NCBI GenBank assembly: GCA_958496175.1
Contig: OY292276.1
Span: forward strand, 16,634,001 to 16,698,000
Length of the DNA: 64,000 nucleotides
Direction: 5' to 3'
Origin: Sisyra terminalis
Lineage: Eukaryota; Arthropoda; Insecta; Neuroptera; Sisyridae
Positions 12,213 to 23,786 of this stretch are shown piece by piece. Within the stretch, counting starts at the first letter, position 1. Every line of letters starts with the position of its first letter. Under the pieces are notes generated by a model. The model was not told where the DNA came from, searched no databases, and saw only the letters and a program-made list of their open reading frames with translations. The position numbers and the translations under genes were made by a program.

Positions 12213-12311
12213 TTTACAATCGACAAAATAATTATTACCTGATGATGACAGTAAAAACGCGTCGTAATAAAGAAGAAATTGAGTCCCATAAGACATGTAT
12301 TATTATCCATT
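12213..12311 (-). repeat. Right terminal inverted repeat of the Penelope-like element
   Basis: This is the reverse complement of 9200-9307, ending at ATTATCCATT. It lacks about a dozen bases present in the left copy, exactly in the ribozyme helix II region. Confidence 0.88.
12232..12270 (+). ncRNA. Deleted hammerhead-like motif, right Penelope end
   Basis: TTATTAC, CTGATGA, TGACAGT, then AAAACGCGTC and GTAATAA. Helix I and the CTGATGA core survive, but the second strand of helix II and the G of GAAA are missing compared with 9241-9289. It is presumed inactive. Confidence 0.55.
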
Positions 12312-15301
12312 AAACAAAATAAAACTGCACATATAAAAATTTTAAATGTTGCCATACAAAATGGTAATAAAACAATGAACGCATGTTAGTAAATCAAGAA
12401 ATTATGTTCTGTAGAAAATATATTAATTTTTACAATGAGAGCAAGAACTGATTAACAACGTAAACATTAATGTCATAAACTTTACAAATATTAACAAAGT
12501 TCAAACTAGTGTCTGGTACGAAGAAGTTTAATAAAGGTGTTTCAATACCGACATTGATACGTTCCGACTTATTCGTCTTATCAACCCACTAGCACCTGTT
12601 CTTTATTGATAGCTCTAAGACATGCACGAGATGTTTCTACTAGAATATTGCATAGCTACATACATATAGAGCTTATGATCTTAATTTTACATTTATACGA
12701 TATCTTTATCTCTTGCTAAAGCACAAACCGAACCTCTTAAAGTTGCAATCAAATCATATAACAAAGAATATCAGAAACGCTGAAAAATAAGAAAAATCAA
12801 AAAAATTATTAACGGAAAAATTTATCCGGTCGTCGGAAAAGCTTTTATCAAAAGGCGGAAATTCAATCAATTGTACAACGATACGGAAACCTGTTTTGGA
12901 GCACAACGTAATTGAGATTGTATTGTGGATAAAGCACGACGTGAGATTGGCATTTGTGACCATTAGATTTTTACTGAATATTGCACGTAGTCGAATAGGT
13001 GTTTGGGGTTTTCCAGAACTTCCAGCAATTTTTTTAATAGGAAATCATTATAAATTGGCTTCCCTTTTAAATCTACTTTTGTCATTTCCAATATTGAGTT
13101 TTCAAATTCAGTTTCCTTTTGTTTTATGTATTGTAAAAATATTGCTATGCACCTAATGGAGTATAATTGAAACTTGAACTTCTGATTTGTAAAGCATTAT
13201 TGGACTAAGATATTTCATTTAAACACGCATATTTTTCAAATATTTTCAATTGAAAAAATACAAGTCAATGGCAAGTAATAACTCGTATAAATTTTTTATT
13301 GTATTTATTGATCTTATAAATTTTAATGAAATCATTTGCTCAATTGAACACATAATTCAGAAAGATACGTCATGGATTGTTAAATTTAAGCGAAATAAAA
13401 TATTTGGTTTTAATTAAATCGATTCAGTTCAATTGGAATTCGGACCATTATTGTTGTTGAATTGTTGAACAGAATTGTTGGCAAATATTTAAAATAAACT
13501 ATAGACTCATGTGCTAACATTATTGTGTTGCAAATGTAAAATATTTTCCCTTCCTTATATTTATAATCAGTCAATATGTCGGGTAATACATGTATGTATT
13601 ATGTAATAATTATGGATATATTGTTAATGTCAAGGGAATAAAAATGTTGATTTGACTTTCCGTATTCCAATAAATGTAATATTTGCTATGCGGTCTTGAT
13701 TTTTTTATTCGAATGATATAATTTAAATATAAATTAAAATTACTTTTGTGTAACATGAAAAAACAAAACCAACTACCGAAGAGACATGATTTAAATGAAG
13801 AATAAATAAGAAGTTTAAATATAAAATAAATGACAAAATTGATGTTTTTTCATCCAATTTTAGATGTGGATATCCTTTTTTGGATTTTAATAAATTTGAC
13901 TATTCAAAATTCTGTTTTTGTTTAAAAAAATTTAAACTTGTTAGCTTTTTATCATAAAATACTAAAACTTTCTTAAAATTTCAGTATTTATTGATTTGTT
14001 GGGAAAAATAGTGATGTTTTCCCCTATTACTTGAACTAATAAATTTTTAAAGATTGATCTACTTGAAGAAGGGGAGGTTAAAATCAAAATTGCAGCCTTA
14101 AAAATTGTATACTTGTTGAGTCTCTACTTTATTTCACTTATATTAAGTCTTGATTTTATTACATAACTCTTTATAAAAGTTATGTCTTTCGGATTGGAAG
14201 CTATGTTTTAAATGATGATGCAACCTTGCACTCTCCTGCAAACGTTTTGTAATCTCCCCGGATCATACATTAAGGATGTTTTAAGCTCCAAAACAGTTTC
14301 GGAACTTATTACGCCTTGTAGATGAGACTTGGAGAGAAAAACATGAAAGCTACAATTTCCGCAAAGAATAATAACATTAACATTAAGACTTAGTAAAGCT
14401 AAATAAAAGACTTAAGGATAAGTAAAAGTCATAAATCTAAAATTTATTAATCGTTGGTAAGGTTTTGCCTCTCGAAATAAATCTATAAGGAACAATTTTT
14501 GTAAACTCATTTTTCGAAGGCTTCTTATTAAAAACTTTAATTTCTTGTGACCTGAATTTTCTTATTCTTCCTGCACCGAATCAGGCTCTACTGAAATTGG
14601 CAATTACATTGGCAAGGCTTTTACGGTTTTTTGTTGTAATAGTTCTTTTACGGTGCATATACCAGTGCGAACATTTTTCTACCAGGTTCTTCTTCTTATC
14701 CTTCTTCTTAGCCCATCATGGTTAATTGATGAATTCTATATTGCTCGTCTTTGAAAATATATCCAAAATGGAACCCACATAATTTCTACCCTTTTCAGTG
14801 TTTTGTAGCTCACGAATTGAGGTGATTTTATTTAGTACTATTTCATTAGTCTGTATACCAGTCTAAGGTAATCATAGAATTTTCTGATGAAACTACATTT
14901 CGAAGGCTTCTAACCAATTAATAGGAATAGATTTAATTCCAAATTTCTGTTCCATAAAGCGACTAGAATAACACTGACCATACTTTGGATTTTACTCTTC
15001 TACTATGTTTACTGCTAACATTTAAAAATTATAACGACAAAGGAGTTAAAGTGTAGGCTAAAAATTTGGTGATAAATTACCTTCAAAAATTTGAAACTTT
15101 AGTGATTCTTCTAAAAATATAATTTACAATAGTTATGACAGCTTCCTCAAACTGCTCTTATTTATCCTAATATCTTCATGAGGCTGAAACTATGCTTACC
15201 TGGCCCTAATATCTTTATTTAAGTATATTGTCTATAACATATTTTTAATCAAATTATTGTAAAATTTAAAATGAACATGTTTTTTTTTAAATTATTAATT
15301 T

Positions 15302-15430
15302 GGGTTATCTAACATTTATCCAGGGTTATCCAGGTTAGTTGAGCCTCAACTCTGTAACCTCAGAGTTTATTGTGCTTCCTGGGTCCTTACTTCCCCTAGT
15401 TAAGACCAAGCAGCTGAACAAATTAAAATA
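15302..15430 (-). repeat. Dispersed repeat shared with a LINE 3' end
   Basis: The block GTTAGTTGAGCCTCAACTCT, CAGAGTTTATTGTG, CCTGGGTCCTTACTTC and AGTTAAGACCAAGCAGCTGA matches 30236-30345 at roughly 80 percent by eye. At 30 kb the same block directly follows, on the minus strand, a LINE RNase H coding relic. It is therefore probably a 3' untranslated fragment of that LINE. Strand is inferred from that copy. Confidence 0.6.
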
Positions 15431-15736
15431 AGCCCTGGTTCTTGGGTCTCCAATTATCTCCAATTCCTCATTTCTCCATAAATTCAAATCCCAAACCATT
15501 AATCAGATAACCCAAATGATGAAGAAAAAATTCGTTACTCAACACAGATTCAGGAAATAATAAACAATGAAACTCATCCAATTTCCCACGTGCAATATGG
15601 ACTGCTAGTATTCAACTAAATATGAGTTCTCCAAATAAATAAGCCAGAAAAAATATATTTTAAAATTGTAATTTAATACAAGCAGAAAACAGTTTTATTC
15701 TTCAGTGCCAAAATCATTAGCCAATATTTAGCCAAC

Positions 15737-15905
15737 AATCAGTGCCAACATTTTTTTATTGGGAACTTTGGTTAAAACTAATTATGTTTTCCGAACTACG
15801 CTAAGTATTTTATAGCTTGGAGATTTTTAGGTGCTATGTAAGCCTTTGGCGCTATAAATTAGTATCTTGCGAAAACAAGTATAACAATTATGCAAATATT
15901 TGTAA
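15737..15905. repeat. Dispersed repeat, family shared with 21.3 kb
   Basis: About 165 bp matches 21300-21465 in direct orientation. Shared blocks include ATTATGTTTTCCGAACT, AAGTATTTTATAG and TTGGAGA, the GTGCTATGTAA/GTGTTATGTAA pair, and the TATAAATTAGTAT/TGTAAATTAGTAT pair. Identity is roughly 75 percent by eye. No coding capacity or ends were recognised, so the class is unknown. Confidence 0.55.
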
Positions 15906-16405
15906 TGAACGCTTAGATTATCAAAAGACAATAATTTCTGTGTAAAAGGGCTTCTTCAACTAAATTTGAAACATTGATACAATGGAAAGCAATCATGCTT
16001 GCACCTCATCCAATTTATGGTGCATTGATTATTGATGTTTGGCTTAATATTCAAGTTCTTGTATAAGGTTTGCAATAAAATTAAAAAAATATGTTATTGA
16101 CTAAATAATAGTCACATAACATAACTCAACTACCTCTAAAATACGCTGGAAAATGCTTTAAATGTATCAAAAAATCTTTGGGTTGTAATTTTGATAGTAT
16201 TGTAATATTGTGATATAATACTTCTAGTAATCACTTCAATAATTTCGAAATGACTACAGTATCCAAAGTATGTAATAACAATTACTATCAAACATATTTT
16301 GGCAACTTAAGAGAAATTATTGTAGAGTTTCAGATCCTCGATGATGATAAATTGGTAAAAATACTCAGAAGACTAGGATCAAATAATAATCAGTCAAAAC
16401 TATTA

Positions 16406-16459
16406 TTACATACGCGACATTTTGGCCCGGTTATTGAGCCTTCCTCAGGCGTTCGTAAA
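16406..16459 (-). ncRNA. Degenerate hammerhead-like motif, left arm
   Basis: The minus strand reads CTGAGGA (plus 16442-16448), AGGCTCAATAACCGGGCC, then AAAATGTC. The conserved GAAAC has become AAAAT, so the motif is probably inactive. The right-arm copy keeps GAAAC. Confidence 0.4.
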
Positions 16460-16792
16460 TATTCGCTTTAACCTTGTTAAAAATAATCATTGTCAATTCA
16501 TTTTTATACGGTACAGTTGGTAAAAAATCATAAAACTCCTAAAAATCATTAATACTTTTATGTATTTTGATACATAAAATTTTTTTAAATTTTAACTCAC
16601 CAATGCTGAGCGGTTCAATTTTAAAAATAACGTCATTTTTAACTAATTTTAATTATTTTTATTGAAATTTTATTTTATATATTTTTATTGGATTTTTTTT
16701 ATGCATCTTAGGAGTTTTATGATTTTTTTTACCAACTGTACCGTTTAAAAATGAATTGACAATGATTATTTTTAACAAGGTTAAAGCGAGTA

Positions 16793-16846
16793 TTTACGAA
16801 CGCCTGAGGAAGGCTCCATAACCGGGCCGAAACGTCGTGCATGTAA
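16793..16846 (+). ncRNA. Candidate minimal hammerhead ribozyme motif, right arm
   Basis: CTGAGGA (16804-16810), one extra A, helix II GGCTC...GGGCC, then GAAAC (16829-16833) and GTC (16834-16836), with GTGCATGT following. ACGAACGC before the core pairs in part with GTGCATGT as helix I. Helix III would be one or two pairs only. The core residues CTGANGA, GAAA and GTC are all present. Activity is untested. Confidence 0.5.
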
Positions 16847-19800
16847 TAAATAGTTTTGACTGATTATTATTTGATCCTACTCCTCTGAATATTTTTACAC
16901 ATTTAAGAGGTATACTTATTGATAAATTATTGAATTTTGAAAGTTATAACAAAAATATCTTTCAGAAAAACCTAAAATTTAGCAAACAGTATCGTTAAAA
17001 AAAAATCTTTTCAAAAATATGTATTATTGAAAGCAACCGATTCCATTGTCTTCATTCGTTCATTATTGATTTAAAAATTGATGAAATACAATTTTGTAGT
17101 GCTGTTTAAGACAATAAAATATAGAGCCAAAATAATTTAGAAGTGTTTGAAGTTATTTTTGTCCTCTCCAATAATTAAATAAAATCATTTTTTTCTGTAT
17201 TCAGGAAAATTTTATGCGAAGAAAACAATTTTAGTATTTATAAATGACATTTGTTGTACATTGTCTATAGCTAAACATATAGGACATAGCTAAACATAAC
17301 AGAATTATAGAAAACATTGATTAATTTTACTACTCTTTGTACTAATCAATTGTAAAGCCTCATTATCTTCTCATCTATAACTTATGTTTACTTTATTTCT
17401 TAAGCTTAAGTAAAAGTTCAATTAAACTTAAAAGTTAAGAGCTTTTTTAACAGTAAGTCAAACTTTTATAGAAGATTTTTTCCAAAAATATTCCTTTTTT
17501 TAAGAAAATTAATAATTAAATTAATTCTTAAAATTAAAATAATATTTTCTAATGTGGCTTTTTTATTAACATCAATGTAAATATCCATACATATATTCAT
17601 GTAATAAACACATCAAATGACTGATTTAATATTGAATACACATTGCTTATAACAAAGTATGAATGCATTATTATGATTGGTTGATTTTAGTCACGCTATT
17701 TAGTGGATAGAAATTTCCGTATTATGAAAGCGACATTTGTCTTCTTGGGCTATGTGAATATATTGTGTGAACATGAAGCTTCTCTTCAATTTTACACACC
17801 ATGCATTTACCCACCTTTCGCTTGCTAAAGTCTATATATATAAATACTATATGTCTATATGTATTTTGTTATTAAATACAATTCCCGTTTGCCCAAATGT
17901 CTTGTACAAATTCTCTAGTTATATATATAAAAGTAAACATAAGTGACTTCCATTTACGACACTTGTGCAGAGAAATAAACATAGTTATAGAATGGGGTCT
18001 GTGGATGTTATCTTAATTAAGATATATCTCAACTGTTTCAGTAATGAATTAAAAGCAATCACAATCGTCTAACTCAGTAAATAATAATGAGCTAAATATA
18101 TCGACTTAATAACAACGTAGCATTATTTTAGTATTTCTCCAAGAAAATCATCTTAATTTCAATTGCCAGAAACTAGTTGTTGAATAATTTCTGAATATTT
18201 GAAAGATAAAAAAATTGATTTTTATAGTAACAATTATTAAGAAATTAAAGTAAAATTAAATATAAATTTTTACTAACCAAATTAAAACAAGTATAGACAC
18301 TAGAAAAAACCACCCCTCTTAAAAAAAAATAAAACACGTCTTTTGTTATTTATTCAAATTACAACTAATTCAAATAATTTTCCTGAAATCTAATTTGAGT
18401 TCTCGTTAAATTAAAAACATTATCCTCAATGTTTTCATTGAAAGCAGATATAAAATACACTTAATCAGCCCAATGAAATAAAAGTGAAGTAATTTTATTT
18501 CATGAACACTTTCATCAAGTCTATATGTATAGTAGTTTTGTTGAAACCGATTACAGTATCAATTTCTATTTGTTATAACTCTAATTATATTCCAATAGTT
18601 TACAACAAGCCAAGATTAATTGATTCAAGTATAGTAATGTGATTGAGAATTAAATTTACCCCAACGTTTCAGTACAACTAATATATTCATTCAAACTTAA
18701 CCAATTAGAAGTACTTTTCACAAAAGTTATGTACTGAAAAAATGTTGTTAAATATTTAATCAAAAATAACAACGCATTTATATTACACCCTATTTCAAAT
18801 TTTTATACCTACGTGACTATAAAAGTATAAAATTACTTAATTTTTCGAAAAATATTACAATACGTAAATGCGAAATTAAAATTTAGTGAAGTTTTATTAT
18901 GATTGGACGAATCTCGTAAATCAAACTTTACAAGTAATCAAACTGAAATTTAATAATAAACGAAAATTACAAGGTAATATTATCATATAATTTTTCCCAT
19001 ATATGAATATTTAATGAATGTTAGTAGGTATATTTACAATGGGTCGTAAAACTTTTAGCTTTGTTACTATAATTTTGTATGGGTAAAGTTGATCATTTCT
19101 TGAAGCTCGAATGAGTCATTACCATCAAAATAGAATATCTTTAATAATACCCTTCGTTAATAAATGCATGTTTCATTTACAGATGCAAAATAAGACATTA
19201 AAAAATTATAAGCTTAGGTACTACGAAAATTGTTAAGAAAAACGTTAATAATTGCACAGTAATAATTTTTTTCCTTCACTGAAAACAACCAATTGCTAAC
19301 ACATAAGTACATTCACCGGATTTTTCATACTTAATGTAAGGAATAAAATATTGGTTTATTACTACCTCATTATAAGTAGGAAGTTATGGTATGTTTTTAT
19401 CCATTCCGTTAATGATAAATTTTATTGTTTTAAAAATAATTATAAGTCTTAAAGTCTTGAAAGAAATAAAAATATCATACACATTTCTTAAATCAGTTTG
19501 TTTTTACATAGGATCATCGATTGGATAAAAGATATTTCTTGAACATAAATTTTCAGTATAAATTTATACTAAAATTTTCATAATTCATAAATTTAAATTG
19601 TATACCTTGATGCAAGATTTAATCGTTAAATTTTATTAGAATGTCAAGTCCAAACTAGAAAAACAAAACTAAAACTGAAAAAGGGAGAAACGGGAAATAG
19701 AAATGATATTTGAGATTAACAAAACTCCATATTATTGATCAGAAAGTTCATTAACTACTTTATTTGAATTACCAATCTTCATACAAAATTATCTTATACT

Positions 19801-20249
19801 CCGACAATATAACTAGTACCTTTCGGGACTATATCAAATACTAAACGAATATAAAAACAGTATAAATACCGAATATAAATACCAAGTATAAATACAGTAT
19901 ATTAAAAACAGTATCACACACTATCCTGACAAAAAAATAATAAATAAAAATTATTTACCTCAATCATATATCATTAAAAATCAATATTATTAAAACTATA
20001 ATTAAAATTATTATCCAGACAAAAAACATAACTTTAATTATATTTTAATAATAAATATTACTAATAGAGGATTGAGAGAAATATTTTTAGTTTATACTTT
20101 TCATTAAAAATTTTCTTGCCTGGATAGTGTTTGAGATTGCATTTATAATTTTAGTTGTAGTACGAGAGTCACAAAAAATCATTAAGAAAACAAAATTGAT
20201 TATTTTTTTTAATCCAAAAACCCAATGAAAATTACTCATTTAACTAGTA

Positions 20250-20650
20250 ATGGATATTAATCGAGTAAATTTACAATACCATTTACAGCTCATCAAATCA
20301 ATTAATAGGCATTATGCATACTATATGTTCAGTGAAGTAAGCAATACAATAATATCTGATGACAGCACACAATCTCTAATGTTTCAATGCAAGAGACTAT
20401 CAGCCAATGGGATTTCGAGATTTAAAGATACTCATTTGTTTTGATTATTGAAATTTGGAAAATTTTAGAAAACCACTCCCCCACAGTCAATTTCAATATG
20501 CAATATACGTGCACGAATACGAATAAGCAAATAGCTATTAAACGTTTTGTGCTTTAAAGTCATTCGGGGTCAATCGACATATGAATTAAAATTAAGGGCT
20601 TGGATTTAAAAATACTTTGAAGTTAAAATCAAAAAATTTAAAAATTAGTT
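20250..20650 (+). repeat. Dispersed repeat, inverted relative at 50.1-50.4 kb
   Basis: GTGAAGTAAGCAATAC, GACAGC, CAAGAGAC, CCAATGGGATTTCGAGATTT, TTTTGATTATTGAAATTT and GATTTAAAAATACT recur in the same order in the reverse complement of 50100-50370. An open frame, 20250-20444, runs through the repeat. The relative encodes a similar SEVSN start but hits a stop, so this may be a decayed coding element of unknown class. Confidence 0.6.
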
Positions 20651-21299
20651 TGTTTTGGTAATTACAAAAAAAAAGATTTTATTGATGGCAAATAAAATTA
20701 TTAACTAAGAATACTATTACAAATCCATGTAATAGTTTAATGAACATTGCAAAGAAGAGCAAAAATTAGCATTGAATTTTACAAATAAAATTCAAATCAG
20801 ATTCTTTCCTTTTTAAAAAAGATGAAAAATATTTTTTCTTAATTTTTTCGTTAATACTTAAGGGTTACTACCGACCATTGAAATTCACGAAATTAATTAA
20901 AAAATATATATTATACTTTAATAAATCTGAATACAGTTTTGTGGACGAAAACATCAAATAGTAATTAGCATTTTTAAATCCCTTCATCTGTTTTAGTAGA
21001 AGACAAAACTTGTTCAGAAAAATTCGCCTTTTTTACGTATTTTATTCAACTATTAAAACAAAATCCCGTTCAGCTATATCGATAAACTTGCATTCAGTGG
21101 TAGTCAAATCGATAAATTTCATAACTTTTGCCGTAATCAAAACCTTCGCTATTTTGGTTTATGTTTGTATTATATTCCAAAATTAGCTTTTAGGTCTTTT
21201 TTTTGTTCCTCACGTTTTTAGTACCGAAATCATTCTACGGTTTGTTTTAGGAGCTACTCGTTAACCACATAAATCTCAAGCGACTAGCACTTCAGAACA

Positions 21300-21465
21300 A
21301 CATCAAAGATGGCCCAATTTTTTTTATGGTTACTTTGGCTTAAACTTTATTATGTTTTCCGAACTTCGCCAAGTATTTTATAGTTTGGAGAACATTTGAA
21401 GGTGTTATGTAAACCACTGACGCTGTAAATTAGTATTGCATTAATATGCAAATATGTGTTATGGT
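21300..21465. repeat. Dispersed repeat, family shared with 15.7 kb
   Basis: Direct-orientation relative of 15737-15905, with TTATGTTTTCCGAACTTCGC, AAGTATTTTATAGTTTGGAG and AATTAGTATTGC in the same order. Class unknown. Confidence 0.55.
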
Positions 21466-22789
21466 TTCAGTTTCTTTCATTGTAATCTTATGCTGGTTCT
21501 TTCAATACATATAAAGCTTTCACGGTTCAAAGTGCACGATGCATTTCAGCAGCGACTTTGAATAAGATGCCGTTTTTAGGAATCTCTTCTAAAATTATAA
21601 TAAACACATTGAGAAGCTCCTTGTAATCATAATAAGCTTGAGATTGTTGTAATAAATTTTGTGCAGAAGTAATTAACATGAGCAGAAGTATGACACAAAA
21701 GTTTAAACGTAACTTCAAGTAGACAATTGAGATGCTGTGGTCTTTAAGTATTTTGGAATAATTTTTGTCTAAAAGTTTTTGAGCTTTTTGAAAATTATAA
21801 TTTCGGTACTTCTTGAAAGTTCAATTGCTGATAAATGGCAGTTCCAAGTAAGCGTTCTTTCTCCAATGCACAATAAGAGCAGATTATGGTAAGATACTAG
21901 CTTTTATAGATTCAGCGAGTTGCTTTCTAATATCTATTCTTTGGAGATGTACAAAGAATAGCTAACGTTATATTTCGATTCATAGCAGCCCAGACTTATA
22001 GTGTGAAACCCATTATAATGGTTGCTTTTCGGTTCTTCAGCTTAGCGACATCAAAGCTTGTGCCTAAATTAGAATCTAGGAATGCTTTTTTACATCATTT
22101 TCATGGTAGCAAAATTTTTGTTTGCTTAATGAAGATTTTGGTTGAGTAAAATTAGATCGATTTGTTTCATTTCACAATTACTGCTATCCTCTCCAGAAGA
22201 AGTAGTTGAAGATGATAATAAATCGCATTTCTCAGTAAGACTATTCAATTTTTTAATTTTTTTCAAATTTTTCTGAAATTAAGCTCCTTTTTTTAATTGT
22301 TTATCAAGTTTTCTAGCATAGATACCTACTGTTTATCGAAATAAACGGTTCATCCCAATGATTAGTTTTTATTTGGTTCAAAAGAAATTTCTTTTTGTCG
22401 TCAATGGTTATTATATTAAGAAAATCAGATTGATCATTAGCTATGAAAACATTTTCGTAAATTATAAAAGTTAAAACCTCTGATATTAATTATTAAAAGA
22501 AAACCATATGCTACATTACAATAAGCATGTAATTACTAATTGCCAGTGTTTTTCAAAGTTTGAAAGTCAGTAGCGACTTTTAAATATTTGTTCAAAATTT
22601 CGAAATTTAAAACATATTCATATTTTTTTAGATACAATAATAGTATGGATTGTGGTCCAATACATCTCTTAAGTAACATTTAAATAACTTTTCGGGGCCA
22701 ATTAAACTTGCTTACCTTTGGCCCCTTATTTTGAAACACCAACATTTGTGTGGAATGTGCGATTTTTCTTATCAGTGACTTTTCCGTAA

Positions 22790-23786
22790 GTAATCAATAG
22801 ACTGGGCCAAAAAAATCGATTATTTTTTTTTGAAAAGTAGATATATCGAAAATATTGTTCAAGGTGACAAAAAAAATATCGGGAAGGTTTGAGCCCTTGA
22901 TATTAATATTAAAAGGTCTATCATCATTAATTTCGATTTTTTATTTGTGCTTTCATTTTTGCGTCAATGCTATCAAACTATCAAGGTAAAAAAAAATATC
23001 TGCACTTATATTTATAGAAAATTAAATTCCCTACAAAAAACGTGTCTTTGAAAATTTTTCCCAGACTCGCCGTTTCCGAATAATCAAGCTTCAGACATTG
23101 ATATAATTTTTAGATTTATCTTCTTTATTTTGGAATTTCATAAATAACGAAGAAATAAATATATAGAAAAAAACAATATAGATTCTTGACGGGAATTTAA
23201 TGTTCTACAAAAAAGGTCTCTTAACGTTTTTACATAAAATCACTCTTTCAAAATTGGTTCAACAACGAAAAAAAAAAACAATAAATGAATATAAATGAAT
23301 TTTCCTTCAACTTTAATTGTGAATAACTTTTGAAAAAGTGATTTTATGTAAAAACGTTAAGAGACCTTTTTTGTATAACATTAAATTTCCTTTAAGAATC
23401 TATATTGTTCATTTCTATATATTTATTTGTTCGTTAGTTACAAAATTCCAAAATAAAGAAGATAAATCTAAAAATTATATAAATGTTTAAAGTTTGATTA
23501 TTCGGAAACGGCGAGTCCTAGAAAAATTTTCAAAGACACGTTTTTTGTAGGGAATTTAATTTTCTATAAATATATGTGAAGATGATTTTTTACCTTCATA
23601 GTTTGACAGCATTGACACAAAAATGAAAGCACACATAAAAAATCGACATTAAAGATAATAGACCTCTTAAGATTAATATTATGAGCTCAAACCTTCCCGA
23701 TATTTTTTTTTGTCATCTTGAACAATATTTTCCGTATACTTTTCAAAAAAAAATAGTTGATTTTTTTGGCCTAGTCTAGTAATCAA
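22790..23786. mobile_element. Foldback element with 8-bp target duplication
   Basis: The element 22798-23778 has ends TAGACTGGGCCAAAAAAATC and GATTTTTTTGGCCTAGTCTA, inverted copies with few differences. Arms of about 450 bp (to about 23255, and from about 23327) match almost throughout, including GACTCGCCGTTTCCGAATAA and AACGTTAAGAGACC. GTAATCAA flanks both sides (22790-22797 and 23779-23786) as a target duplication. Eight bases fits hAT-like transposons; extending by one base on the left would give nine, as in MULEs. No protein is encoded, so it must depend on a transposase from elsewhere. Confidence 0.85.

Larger units (their letters stand above)
9200..12311 (-). mobile_element. Penelope-like retroelement, decayed, split by a Helitron
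   Basis: The minus strand encodes, in order, a Penelope-type reverse transcriptase (YVDD box) and a GIY-YIG endonuclease, the hallmark pair of this group. The two ends (9200-9307 and 12213-12311) are inverted copies of each other, starting AATGGATAGTAATATATG on the left. Removing the nested Helitron (9991-11018) leaves about 2.1 kb, on the short side for the group. CAAAATAAA occurs just outside both ends (2 bases off on the left, 3 on the right) and may be the target duplication. Frameshifts and stops in the reverse transcriptase, and loss of part of the ribozyme motif at the right end, show that it is dead. Confidence 0.92.
12312..16354. other. AT-rich DNA with two dispersed repeat fragments
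   Basis: No supported gene. Open frames at 12754-12963 (minus) and 12896-13156 (plus) overlap a slightly GC-richer patch whose products I do not recognise. Two repeat fragments lie here, listed separately: 15302-15430 (shared with 30.2 kb) and 15737-15905 (shared with 21.3 kb). The remainder shows only A and T runs. Confidence 0.5.
16355..16899. mobile_element. Inverted-repeat element with hammerhead-like motifs
   Basis: Arms 16355-16540 and about 16720-16899 are inverted copies, sharing AGGATCAAATAATAATCAGT, GCCTTCCTCAGGCGTTCGTA, GGTTAAAG/CTTTAACC and CATAAAACTCCTAA. The spacer of about 180 bp is AT-rich and without a recognisable gene. Each arm carries a core of CTGAGGA, a hairpin AGGCTC...GGGCC and then GAAAC. 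This differs in sequence from the 0.75-kb and Penelope families but has the same layout. I read it as paired Penelope-type terminal repeats without a coding interior, which is inference. Confidence 0.75.
16900..22789. other. AT-rich DNA with two dispersed repeat fragments
   Basis: No supported gene. Repeat fragments at 20250-20650 and 21300-21465 are listed separately. The minus strand of 21.47-22.35 kb shows short coding-like stretches (an open frame at 21527-21718 rich in Leu and Ile). This could be a decayed transposase, but I found no catalytic motif. Confidence 0.5.

Noticed and set aside
12754..13156. Overlapping frames on both strands as a host gene
   Set aside because: The products are hydrophobic and low in complexity, and they match no family that I know. 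Both strands being open suggests chance.
17831..17880. A Helitron 5' end (TCTATATATATAAATACTAT)
   Set aside because: It resembles the other starts, but no CTAG 3' end with the conserved hairpin follows at a sensible distance.
21470..22350. A hAT-like transposase relic on the minus strand
   Set aside because: Some coding-like fragments were seen but no catalytic or dimerisation motif could be read with confidence.
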